Assembly: GCF_000152825.2 (NCBI RefSeq)
Contig: NC_014414.1
Coordinates: 1,054,001-1,118,000 of the forward strand
Origin: Parvularcula bermudensis HTCC2503
GTDB taxonomy: Bacteria; Pseudomonadota; Alphaproteobacteria; Caulobacterales; Parvularculaceae
Direction of reading: 5' to 3'
DNA: 64,000 nucleotides
Within the stretch, counting starts at the first letter, position 1; each line of letters starts with the position of its first letter. Position numbers and translations under genes: made by a program. This document shows positions 8,048 through 16,662 of the stretch, in pieces. The notes under the pieces are model-generated. The model was not told the origin of the DNA. It made no database searches and saw nothing but the letters and a program-made list of their open reading frames with translations.

Positions 8048-9820
8048 ATGGCCCAGCCCATTCTCAAAACCATCCCCCTGTCCGAGCTTCGGATTTCAAA
8101 ACTCAACATGCGCCACAGCCGGAAGAAGCCGGACGTGTCCGATATATTGCCGTCGATTCGCGAAAGCGGCATCCGGCAGACGCTTCTGGTCCGAAAGGAA
8201 GGCGATCACTATGGTGTCGTCGCCGGACGGCGGCGCTATTTTGCTTTGAAAGAGATCGAGAAGGAGTCGGGCGAGACGCCCGATGTCCCATGCGCGATCA
8301 TGACCGAGGAAGACGCGGCCAGCGCCATTGCTGCGTCGGTCATCGAGAATGTCGGACGCCTGCCAGCGTCGGAAATGGAGCAGTACACGGCCTTCAAACG
8401 CCTGCACGATGAACGGCGCAGCGTGGACGAGATCGCCGCCTTCTTTGGGGTGACTGAATTGCTCGTTCGCCGCGTTCTGGCGCTCGCCTCGCTTAGTGAA
8501 CCCATCCGCAAACTCTACGCCGAGGACGAGATCGACCGCGAGACGATCCGCGCCCTGACGCTCGCGACGGACGACCAGCAGGCCGAATGGCTGCGGCTCT
8601 ATGAAAGCGAGGAGGAACGCGCACCACGTGGCCGGAACTGCAAGGCATGGATCACCGGCGGGGCGATCATCACCACCGACAAGGCGCTGTTCGACATCGC
8701 CGACTATGACGGCCAGATTACAGCCGACCTGTTCGGCGAGCATGGCGTGTTCGCCGCCCCCGACGCCTTCTGGAAGGCGCAGTCCGCCGCAGTGGCGCAG
8801 CGCGTAGAAGCCTATATCGCCGATGGCTGGAAGGACGTGGTCTGCCTTGAACGCGGGGCATTCTTCCATCGCTGGGATCATCAGACGCGCACGAAGAAAC
8901 AGGGCGGTAAGGTCTATGTCGAGCTACGCCATGACGGCACCGTGGCCTTCCATGAGGGTTACATTTCACAGGCCGAGGCGCGGCGGCAGGAGAAGGCGAA
9001 AGCCGGAAAGGACGATGTCCCTGCCGCGCCCGTCAAACCGGAAATGTCTGGCCCGCTTGCTGAATACATTCTCCTGCACCGCCATGGCGCGGCGCAGGCC
9101 AGCCTTGCTGCGCAGCCTGCCATCGCGCTGCGCTTAACGGTGGCCCATGCCATGACTGGCAGCGCCTTGTGGCAGGTTCGCGCCCATGAGTGCCGAACCC
9201 GCAAGGAGGACACACGCACCAGTCTTGAGGCCTCAAAAGCCGTGGCGGAACTGGAAGAAAGGCGCACCCGCATTGCCTCCCTGTACAAGGCGCTGGGCGT
9301 GAACGGCGAGGCGCGGCGCAATTCTGACGCCTACCGGCTTTGCGAAATCTTCGCCGCGCTTCTCGCCATGTCTGACGCGGAAGTCATGGAGGTGCTGGCC
9401 TTCACCATGGCGGAAATGCTCGAGGCAGGCGGGCCGGTTGTTGAGGCCGTGCTGCATGTCTGCGAAACGGATTTGCCTGCGTACTGGAAGCCTGACTCCG
9501 CCTTCTTCGACCTCCTGCGAGACAAGCGGGCGATCAATGCCATGGTCGCCGACATCGGATCGAAATCGCTGGCCGAAAGCTGCGCCAGCGACACCGCCAA
9601 GGTGCAGAAACAGATCATCGGCAACCGGATCATGGGCCATGGCTGCGAGCCCCATCCCGACTGGCGTCCTGCATGGATGCAGACCCCGCCAGCCCGCCTT
9701 GTCGAGGGCGCGGGCTCACCGCCCGCCGATGCATGGGCGCGGATTGCAGGGCTGTTCGAGGGGCGTGAGGACACTGGCGCGCCCATTGCCGAAACTTTCA
9801 ATCAACCAGATGCCGCCTGA
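8048..9820 (+). CDS. ParB/RepB/Spo0J-domain protein
   Basis: This 590-residue protein has a ParB-type nuclease/CTP-binding domain at residues about 5-110, with the box VVAGRRRYFAL and the EN-R motif IENVGRLPASEMEQY. A helix-turn-helix follows at about 115-150 (RRSVDEIAAFFGVTELLVRRVLAL). The long remainder has no family I recognise. No ParA gene is adjacent, so this is not a normal parAB pair. Such orphan ParB-like proteins near DUF736 genes are common in alphaproteobacterial ICEs and plasmids and may act in maintenance or gene control. AGGAGCCAGATC precedes the start. A strong terminator follows at 9854. Confidence 0.85.
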   Translation: MAQPILKTIPLSELRISKLNMRHSRKKPDVSDILPSIRESGIRQTLLVRKEGDHYGVVAGRRRYFALKEIEKESGETPDVPCAIMTEEDAASAIAASVIENVGRLPASEMEQYTAFKRLHDERRSVDEIAAFFGVTELLVRRVLALASLSEPIRKLYAEDEIDRETIRALTLATDDQQAEWLRLYESEEERAPRGRNCKAWITGGAIITTDKALFDIADYDGQITADLFGEHGVFAAPDAFWKAQSAAVAQRVEAYIADGWKDVVCLERGAFFHRWDHQTRTKKQGGKVYVELRHDGTVAFHEGYISQAEARRQEKAKAGKDDVPAAPVKPEMSGPLAEYILLHRHGAAQASLAAQPAIALRLTVAHAMTGSALWQVRAHECRTRKEDTRTSLEASKAVAELEERRTRIASLYKALGVNGEARRNSDAYRLCEIFAALLAMSDAEVMEVLAFTMAEMLEAGGPVVEAVLHVCETDLPAYWKPDSAFFDLLRDKRAINAMVADIGSKSLAESCASDTAKVQKQIIGNRIMGHGCEPHPDWRPAWMQTPPARLVEGAGSPPADAWARIAGLFEGREDTGAPIAETFNQPDAA

Positions 9821-9853
9821 CCTTTCAGTCTCCTGTTCAGGCGGATGACGGAG

Positions 9854-9882
9854 CCGCCCGGTGATAGTCGCCGGGCGGTTTT
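9854..9882 (+). terminator. Rho-independent terminator after the ParB-like gene
   Basis: A perfect 8-bp stem, CCGCCCGG (9854-9861) with CCGGGCGG (9871-9878), is followed directly by TTTT. It lies 34 bases after the ParB-like stop codon and closes the ardA-parB-like run. Confidence 0.85.
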
Positions 9883-10273
9883 CCGCATGCGAATTGATGC
9901 AGCCTCGGCGCAGGGAAAGGGTTCATTGATTGAACCGCGCCAAAAAAAATCGCCCCGTCTTTGGGTCTCGCTTGGCTTTCCGAAATGTCGGCCAGCGTCG
10001 GTTCATCCGTTTCCACCTGATGCGCTCCGAACCCCTTGTTCCCGTCTCATGCCGTGTGACCTGGACGACGCCTGTCGGGCCTTGAAACCGGCCATTCAAG
10101 AAAACTTCCCCGCCGCTTTGCGGCTCCTCGCGGAGCAAGTTTTCTTGCCAGTCCGGTGCTGCACTGCGTTTCGCCCGCGAGCGGTTCAGGCCCGCCCCGC
10201 GCCGTCCTTTCGGTCCGGCGTCGACGGGGACAAGGGGTCCCTCAGGCGACATGGAAACGAAAGGAACCACACC
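9883..10273. other. Untranslated leader/spacer before DUF736
   Basis: About 390 bases without a supportable gene. An open frame here only extends DUF736 upstream and has no ribosome site. It holds the large inverted repeat listed at 10097-10147. The unusually long spacer suggests a structured leader or a DNA site. Confidence 0.5.
10097..10147 (+). repeat. Three-way-junction inverted repeat
   Basis: The outer arms CAAGAAAACTT (10097-10107) and AAGTTTTCTTG (10137-10147) are perfect 11-bp complements. Between them are two small hairpins, GCCGC-TTT-GCGGC (10112-10124) and CTCC-TCGC-GGAG (10124-10135, sharing one base). The whole could fold as a cloverleaf-like three-way junction in RNA or extrude as a cruciform in DNA. 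No poly-T follows, so it is not a simple terminator. The role is unknown. Confidence 0.6.
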
Positions 10274-10597
10274 ATGGCCAACGCACTCGGATATGTCAGC
10301 GAAACCAAAACCGGCTTCGAAGGCGCTCTCGCAATGATGAACCTGACAGCCGCGATCCGCATCGAGAAGAACGCGGAGAAAGCCGCCGACGGACAGCCCG
10401 ACTACCGCATCTTCGCCGGCGAAACCTCGACCGAAATCGGCGGCGGATGGCTTCGCAAAGCCAAAGCATCAGGGCGCGAATATGTCTCGATCACCCTCGC
10501 AGACCCGCAGATCGGCCCGCGCAAAATCTACGCGAACCTCGCCCCCGTGAAAGGCAAGAAAGGCCGCCACGTCATCCTCTGGAACCCGCGGGACTAG
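10274..10597 (+). CDS. DUF736 family protein
   Basis: This 107-residue DUF736 protein shows the family's mark of a short beta-rich fold: a TAAIRIEKN strand, DGQPDYRIFAG, then GGGWLRKAKASGREYVSITLADP. ATG at 10274 is chosen over the long upstream open frame because AAGGA lies about 10 bases before it and the length fits the family. DUF736 proteins are near-universal companions of Trb-type alphaproteobacterial ICEs and plasmids, but their function is unknown. A second member lies at 44566-44868, so the two bracket the transfer region. A terminator follows 23 bases later. Confidence 0.9.
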   Translation: MANALGYVSETKTGFEGALAMMNLTAAIRIEKNAEKAADGQPDYRIFAGETSTEIGGGWLRKAKASGREYVSITLADPQIGPRKIYANLAPVKGKKGRHVILWNPRD

Positions 10598-10620
10598 GGG
10601 GCGCATCCATCGCAATCGAG

Positions 10621-10652
10621 CCGCTCGGGAGACCCTCTCCTGAGCGGTTTTT
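10621..10652 (+). terminator. Rho-independent terminator after DUF736
   Basis: CCGCTCGGGAGA (10621-10632) pairs with TCTCCTGAGCGG (10636-10647), with one G-T pair, and is followed by TTTTT. The stem is 12 bp with a 3-base loop, a strong intrinsic terminator separating DUF736 from the activator gene. Confidence 0.85.
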
Positions 10653-10655
10653 GCG

Positions 10656-11585
10656 TTGGCTTTCGTGCCATTCGCGTCGCTCGCGCGACGCGTGCTGGCA
10701 CGCATTTTGCTCTTGTGGATTGAAAAGGTTGGGGATTTTCAGCGTTTGAATGCAGACGACTACGCCTATCTCAAGAACGTAACGCTGGGCAGCTGGGCCT
10801 GGGAATTCGCCCGCCGCTGGCCCCAATATGCAGACGCGCATGCCGACCATCGAGATGGTGCCCTGACGCGGACCAAACAGTCCTGCGGCATGGAAATCCT
10901 GGAGCTGTCGAGGCCCGAGCCGGATGCGGCGCGGTTCGGTCTCTCCTTCTTCGTTAGCCCGCGTCGCACCTGTCTCGATGCGCCGATCTTCTGGACGGAA
11001 GAGGCCAATCACCGTGTCACCACGGTGGATGTTCGTGCGGTTGAGCGAAGCCTTACGGACCGGTGTCTTGAAGGTCTGTTCAATCTCTCGCGGCTGACCT
11101 GTCGCAGGTCCCTGTTCATCGATCATGATGGCGCGCAGCACCTTCGGATCGTCTATTGCAAACGCTCGATCCAACTGCGCTGCGAGGGCGACAGCCTGCT
11201 TCTGGGCGATGTTGATTTACGCTTCATGCTGCGGTTTTTCGGGCCGGTTGATGCAAAGATCGAGACACTACGCAGACTGAAAATGGTCTATGACGGCTTC
11301 CTTCCCGAGCAGCCTGCGGGCCCGCAATGGACCAGCACCGCGCTTGGCTTGCGCGATGCGCTGATCGCCCTCGATGTTCATCTTGAAGGCGGCTCACACC
11401 GCGATGCTGCGATCGTCATCTATGGCGAAACAGACGGAATTGAGCGATACAAATCGCCGGACGAGAGCGTGAGAAACCGAATGCGCAGACTGCGCAAGAA
11501 AGGCCTCGCCCTGATGCAAGGCGGCTATCTTGATCTGATGAATCCGACACGATCGGGAGGGGGATCGCTCATCCCTGCAGGCTAA
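10656..11585 (+). CDS. FseA-like excision activator (DUF6499 + DUF2285)
   Basis: This protein has up to 309 residues. The N-terminal part (ADDYAYLKN, then WAWEFARRWPQY) is the DUF6499 signature. The C-terminal half (LFIDHDGAQHLRIVY through ALIALDVHLEGGSHRDAAIVIYG and MRRLRKKGLALM) is a DUF2285 DNA-binding domain. In the Mesorhizobium ICE MlSym(R7A) the equivalent domains are two genes joined by programmed frameshifting to make FseA, which activates rdfS. Here they are already one reading frame. The gene lies directly before an RdfS-like gene, which supports the role. The start is uncertain: TTG at 10656 overlaps the terminator just upstream, and TTG at 10746, close to the conserved ADDYAYL, with GGGGA upstream, is a better candidate. 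Confidence 0.75.
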   Translation: MAFVPFASLARRVLARILLLWIEKVGDFQRLNADDYAYLKNVTLGSWAWEFARRWPQYADAHADHRDGALTRTKQSCGMEILELSRPEPDAARFGLSFFVSPRRTCLDAPIFWTEEANHRVTTVDVRAVERSLTDRCLEGLFNLSRLTCRRSLFIDHDGAQHLRIVYCKRSIQLRCEGDSLLLGDVDLRFMLRFFGPVDAKIETLRRLKMVYDGFLPEQPAGPQWTSTALGLRDALIALDVHLEGGSHRDAAIVIYGETDGIERYKSPDESVRNRMRRLRKKGLALMQGGYLDLMNPTRSGGGSLIPAG

Positions 11586-11659
11586 ACGATCCCCCTGAAT
11601 TCTAGCGATTTGTGCTGACCTTGCCCCGGTCCCGAAACGACCGGAAAGGACAGATCACA

Positions 11660-11887
11660 ATGACAAACACGCATGAAAATGGCGGACGCAAGAGCCCGTT
11701 TCTGAGAGCGCAGGAAGCCGCCGACTATCTCGGGCTGACCCGATCCACCCTTGAACATTATCGCTGGATCGGGGGCGGCCCCAGCTACCGCAAACATGGC
11801 GGCCTCGTCTTCTATCACATCGATGATCTCATCGAATGGTCCGAGCGCAGGAAGTTCAAGGACAGCGCGACACGGGTGCGTCCGTGA
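11660..11887 (+). CDS. AlpA/RdfS-like excisionase, winged HTH
   Basis: This 75-residue MerR/AlpA-type DNA-binding protein carries the helix-turn-helix FLRAQEAADYLGLTRSTLEHYR and the wing YRKHGGLVFYHIDDLIEW. In ICE MlSym(R7A) the recombination directionality factor RdfS is of this class. Its gene lies with the TraF-like peptidase and rlxS, and its expression triggers excision and transfer. The same neighbourhood here (FseA-like gene before, traF and rlxS after) makes an excisionase role likely. AAGGA lies about 10 bases before the ATG. The stop overlaps the traF GTG start, so excision and transfer genes appear co-translated. Confidence 0.75.
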   Translation: MTNTHENGGRKSPFLRAQEAADYLGLTRSTLEHYRWIGGGPSYRKHGGLVFYHIDDLIEWSERRKFKDSATRVRP

Positions 11888-12384
11888 AGCGAAGAACAGC
11901 TCTCATTCTATCAGGTATTGCCATAGGCCTGATCGGCGCAGCGAGCGTGATTTCCGATCAGAACCGACTGATCTGGAACCGGACACAGAGCGCGCCTATC
12001 GGCTTCTACTGGCGGAGCGACGGCCCTCTCACCCTGAACGGGTGGGCCGTCGTCTCTGCCAGTTCAGAGGCTGCAAACTGGGCTTCGGCGCACGGGTTTA
12101 CAGGGGCTGACTGGCCCCTGATCAAGCGTATCAGAGCGCTTCCCGGCGATGAAATCTGCCGCGAAAATGAGAGGATTCTCATCAATCAAAACCTCGTTGC
12201 CGAGGCCCTCACACAGGCGTCCAGCGGCCTCGATCTCCCCTGCTGGCAAGGTTGCCATGTCCTTCAGGAAGGCGAGATATTTCTCCTGAATGATCATCCG
12301 CAATCCCTCGATGGGCGGTATTTCGGGGTGATGAAGGAAAGCGATCTTGATGGCGTGGCGATCCTCTTATGGAGTTCGCGATGA
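11884..12384 (+). CDS. traF: TraF-like S26 signal peptidase
   Basis: This 166-residue inner-membrane protease belongs to the S26/TraF group, which processes and cyclises the TrbC pilin in Trb systems. After a cytoplasmic Lys/Arg start it has one membrane helix (LILSGIAIGLIGAAS). The catalytic Ser lies in QSAPIGFYW and the general-base Lys in LIKRIRALPGDEIC. A Cys pair follows (CWQGC), then NDHPQSLDGRYFG. The GTG start at 11884 overlaps the upstream stop. Its substrate is expected to be TrbC at 36222-36557. Confidence 0.88.
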   Translation: MKRRTALILSGIAIGLIGAASVISDQNRLIWNRTQSAPIGFYWRSDGPLTLNGWAVVSASSEAANWASAHGFTGADWPLIKRIRALPGDEICRENERILINQNLVAEALTQASSGLDLPCWQGCHVLQEGEIFLLNDHPQSLDGRYFGVMKESDLDGVAILLWSSR

Positions 12385-12449
12385 CCGGCGATCTCGCAAG
12401 CGCTCGCAAGGGCTGGCAAGGATTTGGAAAGCGGACCCGAAGGGCAAGA

Positions 12450-12592
12450 TTAAAGGGTTGGCGCCCTCGGCCCCTTAACCCCTTGTCTGCACATCACTTT
12501 TTTGGCGCCTCTTGCAAGACCGTGTGGCGCCCTCTTTCTAAGAATTCGTATTGGAAACAGGGACGTAGGAGGGCGCCAGCGGCGTCTACCTT
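12450..12592. other. Iterated GGCGCC repeats before rlxS, candidate oriT
   Basis: The spacer between traF and rlxS contains TGGCGCCCTC at 12459-12468 and 12525-12534, TGGCGCCTCT at 12503-12512, and the inverted copy GAGGGCGCCA at 12569-12578. AAAGGGTT (12452-12459) and AACCCCTT nearby form an imperfect arm pair around the first copy. Repeats and inverted repeats beside a relaxase gene are typical of transfer origins. No nick site can be named from sequence alone. Confidence 0.4.
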
Positions 12593-14524
12593 ATGAGCGG
12601 GGAGGATGAGTTCACCCCGCGACTTGGCAGGCCGCGCGATGTCGGCGCTGCGGGCGGCAGGCGATTCAAGTCTCAGCTCACCCGCGCCGCAAAACGCCTC
12701 TCTTCCAGCACGGGGAAGACGGTGTTCAGCGGGGCGCAGATCGCCCGTGGCAGCGGTGCGGGACGGGCGAGCCAGTTTCGTCAGTCGCCGTACCCGAAGT
12801 TCCGCATGCGACGCGTCGTGGTGAAGGTGCATATCGCGCGCGCCACACGTGGCCTTGGCCCCGCCGCGTTCCGGGCGCATCTTCGATACATCCAGCGGGA
12901 TGGTGTCGACCGCGACGGCGAAGGCGGTGAACTCTATGGCAGAGACGCCGACCGAATTGACGGCTCGCTCTTTGAGCAGCGCAGCGCTACTGACCGTCAC
13001 CAGTCCCGCTTCATCGTCTCGCCCGAGGACGCCTCCGAACTTGGGGACATGAAGGAGACGGTGCGGGCCCTTATGGCCCAGGCCGAAAAGGATCTCGGCA
13101 CAAGGCTCGACTGGGTCGCCGTCGATCACCACAATACTGGCCATCCCCACACCCATATCGTCGTGCGCGGCAAGGATCAGCTGGGACGCGATCTGATCAT
13201 CGCCCGGGACTATCTGACCAAGGGCATCCGCGAGCGTGCCAGCGCGATTGTGACCGATGAACTGGGGCCCCGACGCGACCTTGAGATTGCCAGGGCCCAA
13301 GAGCGCGATGTGACAGCGGGCCGGATGACGCGGCTCGATGCGAAACTCGAACAGCTGGCGCGCGACGGCGACCTGACACGGCCGGGCGGGATGTCAAAAC
13401 TGAGCCGGTTTGACCGCACGCTGATCCAGAGGCGGCTGGAACACTTGCGAGGGATGGGACTTGCGTCCGCGCGTGGCGATGGAGCGTGGGCGCTTGAAGA
13501 GGGCTGGAAGGAGCGACTGCAAACCATTGGCCGCGAAGGCGACCGCATTCGTGAAATCGCCGCCGCCTTCAAGACAGGCGATGGCCTTTCCGGCAGGGTC
13601 TATGATCCGACCCATGAGAATGTACCTGCGATCGTCGGTCGGGTCGTGACCGACGGCCCCGAAGAAGAACTCCGCAATCGCCGCTATCTCATCCTCGAAG
13701 CCCTCGACGGTGAGCGCTGGCATGTCGGTCTTGGTGAAACCCTGCCGGGCGCGGTGCCGCCGAAAGATGCGGTGGTGGAAATTTCGCCTGCGGCCAGAAG
13801 CCCGCGCGCGTCAGATAAAACCATTGCCCGTATAGCCGCTTTGAATGGTGGACTTTACTCAGACAGCCTGCACAAGGCCTTCGACCCCGCTTCACGCGCC
13901 GACTATCGCCTGGCTCATATTCGCCGTCTCGAAGCGCTTCGGCGGGCAGGCTTTGTCACCCGTGACAGCGACGGGCGCTTTGCCATCGGTGCGGACTATC
14001 TGGCCAAGGCTGCACGGTTCGAAACGGCCCGCACAGGTGGTGTGCGGGTTGAGGTGAAATCCTGGCTATCTGTCGAGGCGCAGATCACGCGGCGCGCACC
14101 TGTCTGGATGGACGACGTTGATCGAGAGAGTTTGACGGGCAAAGGGTTTGGCCAGGACACCGCATCAGCGCTGAGTGCAAGGCGCGCCTTCCTGGAGCGA
14201 GAAGGCTGGCTCGGAGAGGATGGCCGATTGAAGCCCGGCATGAGGGACCAACTCGCCGCCGAGGAGCTGAAATCTGCCGCCGATAGAATTGAAGGCAAAG
14301 GCGCATTCCTGAAACTGGAAGACGGCATGTCGATCAGCGGGGTCTATGAGCGCCCGGTGGACCTCGCCCAGGGCCGGTTCGCGCTTGTGACACGATCAAA
14401 GGAGTTTACGCTCGTCCCGTGGCGGCCCGAACTGGAACGCTATCGCGGCGCAGAAATCAGCGTCAAAGCGCGCACAGGCGGCATCGACTGGAGCGTGGGA
14501 AGAAGCAAAGGGATTGGGCGGTGA
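12593..14524 (+). CDS. rlxS: RlxS-type relaxase (DUF3363)
   Basis: This 643-residue relaxase should nick at oriT and pilot the single strand into the recipient. The N-terminal ~60 basic residues are followed by the relaxase domain. It contains KVHIARATRGLGPAAFRAHL, LDWVAVDHHNTGHPHTHIV (the metal-binding His cluster) and RDYLTKGIRERAS. The C-terminal half is DUF3363, with the ARVEV-like and LSVEAQI segments and a final beta-rich part (ALVTRSKEFTLVPW). In ICE MlSym(R7A), RlxS of this type is required for transfer. The start has a weak ribosome site but fits the family length. The BREX operon follows convergently, 33 bases beyond the stop. Confidence 0.9.
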   Translation: MSGEDEFTPRLGRPRDVGAAGGRRFKSQLTRAAKRLSSSTGKTVFSGAQIARGSGAGRASQFRQSPYPKFRMRRVVVKVHIARATRGLGPAAFRAHLRYIQRDGVDRDGEGGELYGRDADRIDGSLFEQRSATDRHQSRFIVSPEDASELGDMKETVRALMAQAEKDLGTRLDWVAVDHHNTGHPHTHIVVRGKDQLGRDLIIARDYLTKGIRERASAIVTDELGPRRDLEIARAQERDVTAGRMTRLDAKLEQLARDGDLTRPGGMSKLSRFDRTLIQRRLEHLRGMGLASARGDGAWALEEGWKERLQTIGREGDRIREIAAAFKTGDGLSGRVYDPTHENVPAIVGRVVTDGPEEELRNRRYLILEALDGERWHVGLGETLPGAVPPKDAVVEISPAARSPRASDKTIARIAALNGGLYSDSLHKAFDPASRADYRLAHIRRLEALRRAGFVTRDSDGRFAIGADYLAKAARFETARTGGVRVEVKSWLSVEAQITRRAPVWMDDVDRESLTGKGFGQDTASALSARRAFLEREGWLGEDGRLKPGMRDQLAAEELKSAADRIEGKGAFLKLEDGMSISGVYERPVDLAQGRFALVTRSKEFTLVPWRPELERYRGAEISVKARTGGIDWSVGRSKGIGR

Positions 14525-14557
14525 TCTCGATCGGAAAATAGTTTAGCTAAAGACAGC

Positions 14558-16651
14558 TTACCGCGCCGCCTGATCTTCGCGAACATAGGTCACATAGAAG
14601 TTCTTCAGCATGCGATGTTCTTGAAGTCGATCTCCCAACGCGAAACCATCCGTTTTGATTGGGGCCTGGAAAATGTCGAGGCCGCGATCCAGAACGATCT
14701 TCCAGCCGGTATCTATCAAAATGTCCCTCGCATGTGCTGTGCCGCTCTCGTCAAAGGCCCAACTGAACTCGACACCGGTTCCCGTACAAGCGGTTGAGAT
14801 TGAATCTAACAGTTCTCTTTGGCGACTGATATTTCCGTCATCAGGACCAGTCACAAGATGGATGGAAACCTGGTCTTCCGGCGGCTTCCTGCGAATGACC
14901 ATTTCGACGAATTCCATCATGTTTCGGATCTGATAGAAAAAGCGGATATAAGGATCGGTTACGACAATTCGCTGCGCGCCGGAGATGTATGGTCCAAAGA
15001 GCTTGTCATAGCTGACGCCTTTTCGGTTCTCCGCATAAACATGGTGACCTTCCTCCAGGGCCACCCCGCCAATCACCGAATGTTGCCCTTCCGAAGGAGG
15101 GGCCGTCTGTTCTCCGCTAGTGCGCTGCTTTTCCCCTTGTGCTGTGGAAGGGTCGCCCTCGCCATCATGCTCACTTCGCGATCCCTTGTAATAGAACTGG
15201 GGATACTCCTCTTCTTCCACTGTTGTGACCGCATGTTTTTCACCATCTGATCCGACAAAATAGAAATCCACTTCGGGATAGGTGCTGTCGATCCGAGCAA
15301 GCTGGTCTTTCACGCGTTTGCGGCTCTCCATTGCGAGCCGGAGCAATTCTTCAACCTCAGCTTCAGTTTGGTCGCCAGCCGGAAAAACCAGCTTCAGAAA
15401 GCCGGACATGGTCTTGTAGATAGCATCCCGGTCGCGCGTCGAGACCTTAGGACTGATGCTAAAAAACTCGTCGGGACGATTTGAAAAATCTTCAGACCGA
15501 AGATGCCGCAATATCTCAGCTAAGTAGTCGACGATGAAACCATAACCGCTGGTGAACATCTCACTGCGTATCACGTCGACTTCCCAGCCGGGCAGATAGG
15601 CATGCAAACGATCAATGAATGCCGAGTCATGGAATTGCGCGGGCAACGCCTCAAAGAGATCGGTATTCTTAAGCATGTAGGGAACATTGTGGTCAGTGTT
15701 GCCCACAAAGGCGAAACTGGCTTCAGCGCCCATTGGCGTGATCCCGCGCGAAAAGCTCTTGTTCGCCATATAGTTTTTCATAATGTCGACCAGCGCTTTG
15801 TTGGCCGTCTTTTCCCGACCCGCAAATTCGTCGAATGCGACAACGTCCCAATAACCAACCAATCCGATCCGGCCATTGGCATTGTTGACGAAGAGTTTCG
15901 GAACAGTAACCTCACCACCAGAGATCAGTTGTCCGTGCGGTGAGAATTCTGAATAAATGTGGGATTTGCCCGTTCCCTTCGGTCCAAGTTCAATAATGTT
16001 GTAGTTGCGCTCAACAAAGGGGATCAGGCGCATCAGCTGGAGCAGCTTGCTTCTCCGACCAAACGCCTCCGGATTGAAACCGATACTCTGCATCAGCAAG
16101 TCAATCCACTCATCGGTCGTGAATTCGCCGCGCAACGCTCTGTACTGATCGTAGTCTACTTTCGCGATCTGGATTGGCTTGATGGATTCCAATATCCATG
16201 GTGAAATACGTGCATCCTCGTTAAACTCGTACTGAACATCAGCAATGCACCAGACGCCCGTCACGAGCAGCTTTGGGTGGGCCTTTACCGTGCCGCTATC
16301 GACGGCAACTTTCTTGATCCCCAGATTTTCAAACACAGCTTCGTAATTGTCGGTCTTTTCGTTGAGCGCGACGCTGACCTGATCGATGACCTTGTATCGG
16401 CCCTTTTCGCGGATAGTCGACTGGATCAGTCGGGATTCGCTCCGATGCACATAGTGCATCCGGAGAATGTCTTTGACCGTTTCGATGCCGGTGGCGATCG
16501 AGGCTTCATCATCCGTGGCGCAATACTGACCGAGCAGATATTCGAGCACATAGGTCGGGACAATGGCGTTGCCCTTGACGGCTTTCACGAGATCCTTACG
16601 CACGACGAAGCCCGCGAAATGCTCGTTGATCTTGTTATCCAGTGCCGTCAT
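14558..16651 (-). CDS. brxL: BREX protein BrxL, with a MIT_C-like C-terminus
   Basis: This 697-residue AAA+ protein is the last gene of the BREX operon. After an N-terminal DNA-binding region the ATPase has Walker A LGPKGTGKSHIYSEF and Walker B DVVAFDEFAGR, plus FVGNTDHNVPYML. BrxL forms ring-shaped motors on DNA and is needed for phage exclusion. After a hydrophilic linker (residues ~500-550), the last ~140 residues contain IVVTDPYIRFFYQIRNMMEF and WKIVLDRGLDIFQ, which resemble the MIT_C phospholipase-D-like domain. I see no Lon-type Ser-Lys protease motif. The in-frame ATG at 16666 would overlap pglZ, so 16651 is preferred. Confidence 0.88.
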   Translation of the reverse strand: MTALDNKINEHFAGFVVRKDLVKAVKGNAIVPTYVLEYLLGQYCATDDEASIATGIETVKDILRMHYVHRSESRLIQSTIREKGRYKVIDQVSVALNEKTDNYEAVFENLGIKKVAVDSGTVKAHPKLLVTGVWCIADVQYEFNEDARISPWILESIKPIQIAKVDYDQYRALRGEFTTDEWIDLLMQSIGFNPEAFGRRSKLLQLMRLIPFVERNYNIIELGPKGTGKSHIYSEFSPHGQLISGGEVTVPKLFVNNANGRIGLVGYWDVVAFDEFAGREKTANKALVDIMKNYMANKSFSRGITPMGAEASFAFVGNTDHNVPYMLKNTDLFEALPAQFHDSAFIDRLHAYLPGWEVDVIRSEMFTSGYGFIVDYLAEILRHLRSEDFSNRPDEFFSISPKVSTRDRDAIYKTMSGFLKLVFPAGDQTEAEVEELLRLAMESRKRVKDQLARIDSTYPEVDFYFVGSDGEKHAVTTVEEEEYPQFYYKGSRSEHDGEGDPSTAQGEKQRTSGEQTAPPSEGQHSVIGGVALEEGHHVYAENRKGVSYDKLFGPYISGAQRIVVTDPYIRFFYQIRNMMEFVEMVIRRKPPEDQVSIHLVTGPDDGNISRQRELLDSISTACTGTGVEFSWAFDESGTAHARDILIDTGWKIVLDRGLDIFQAPIKTDGFALGDRLQEHRMLKNFYVTYVREDQAAR

Positions 16652-16662
16652 GGAGCGCCTCT

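Noticed and set aside
8048-9820. Complete ParAB partition system
   Set aside because: Only a ParB-like protein is present; no ParA ATPase gene lies nearby.
9923-10270. 115-codon minus-strand frame before DUF736
   Set aside because: No ribosome site and low-complexity basic translation; it covers the inverted repeat at 10097-10147, which is a better explanation of this region.
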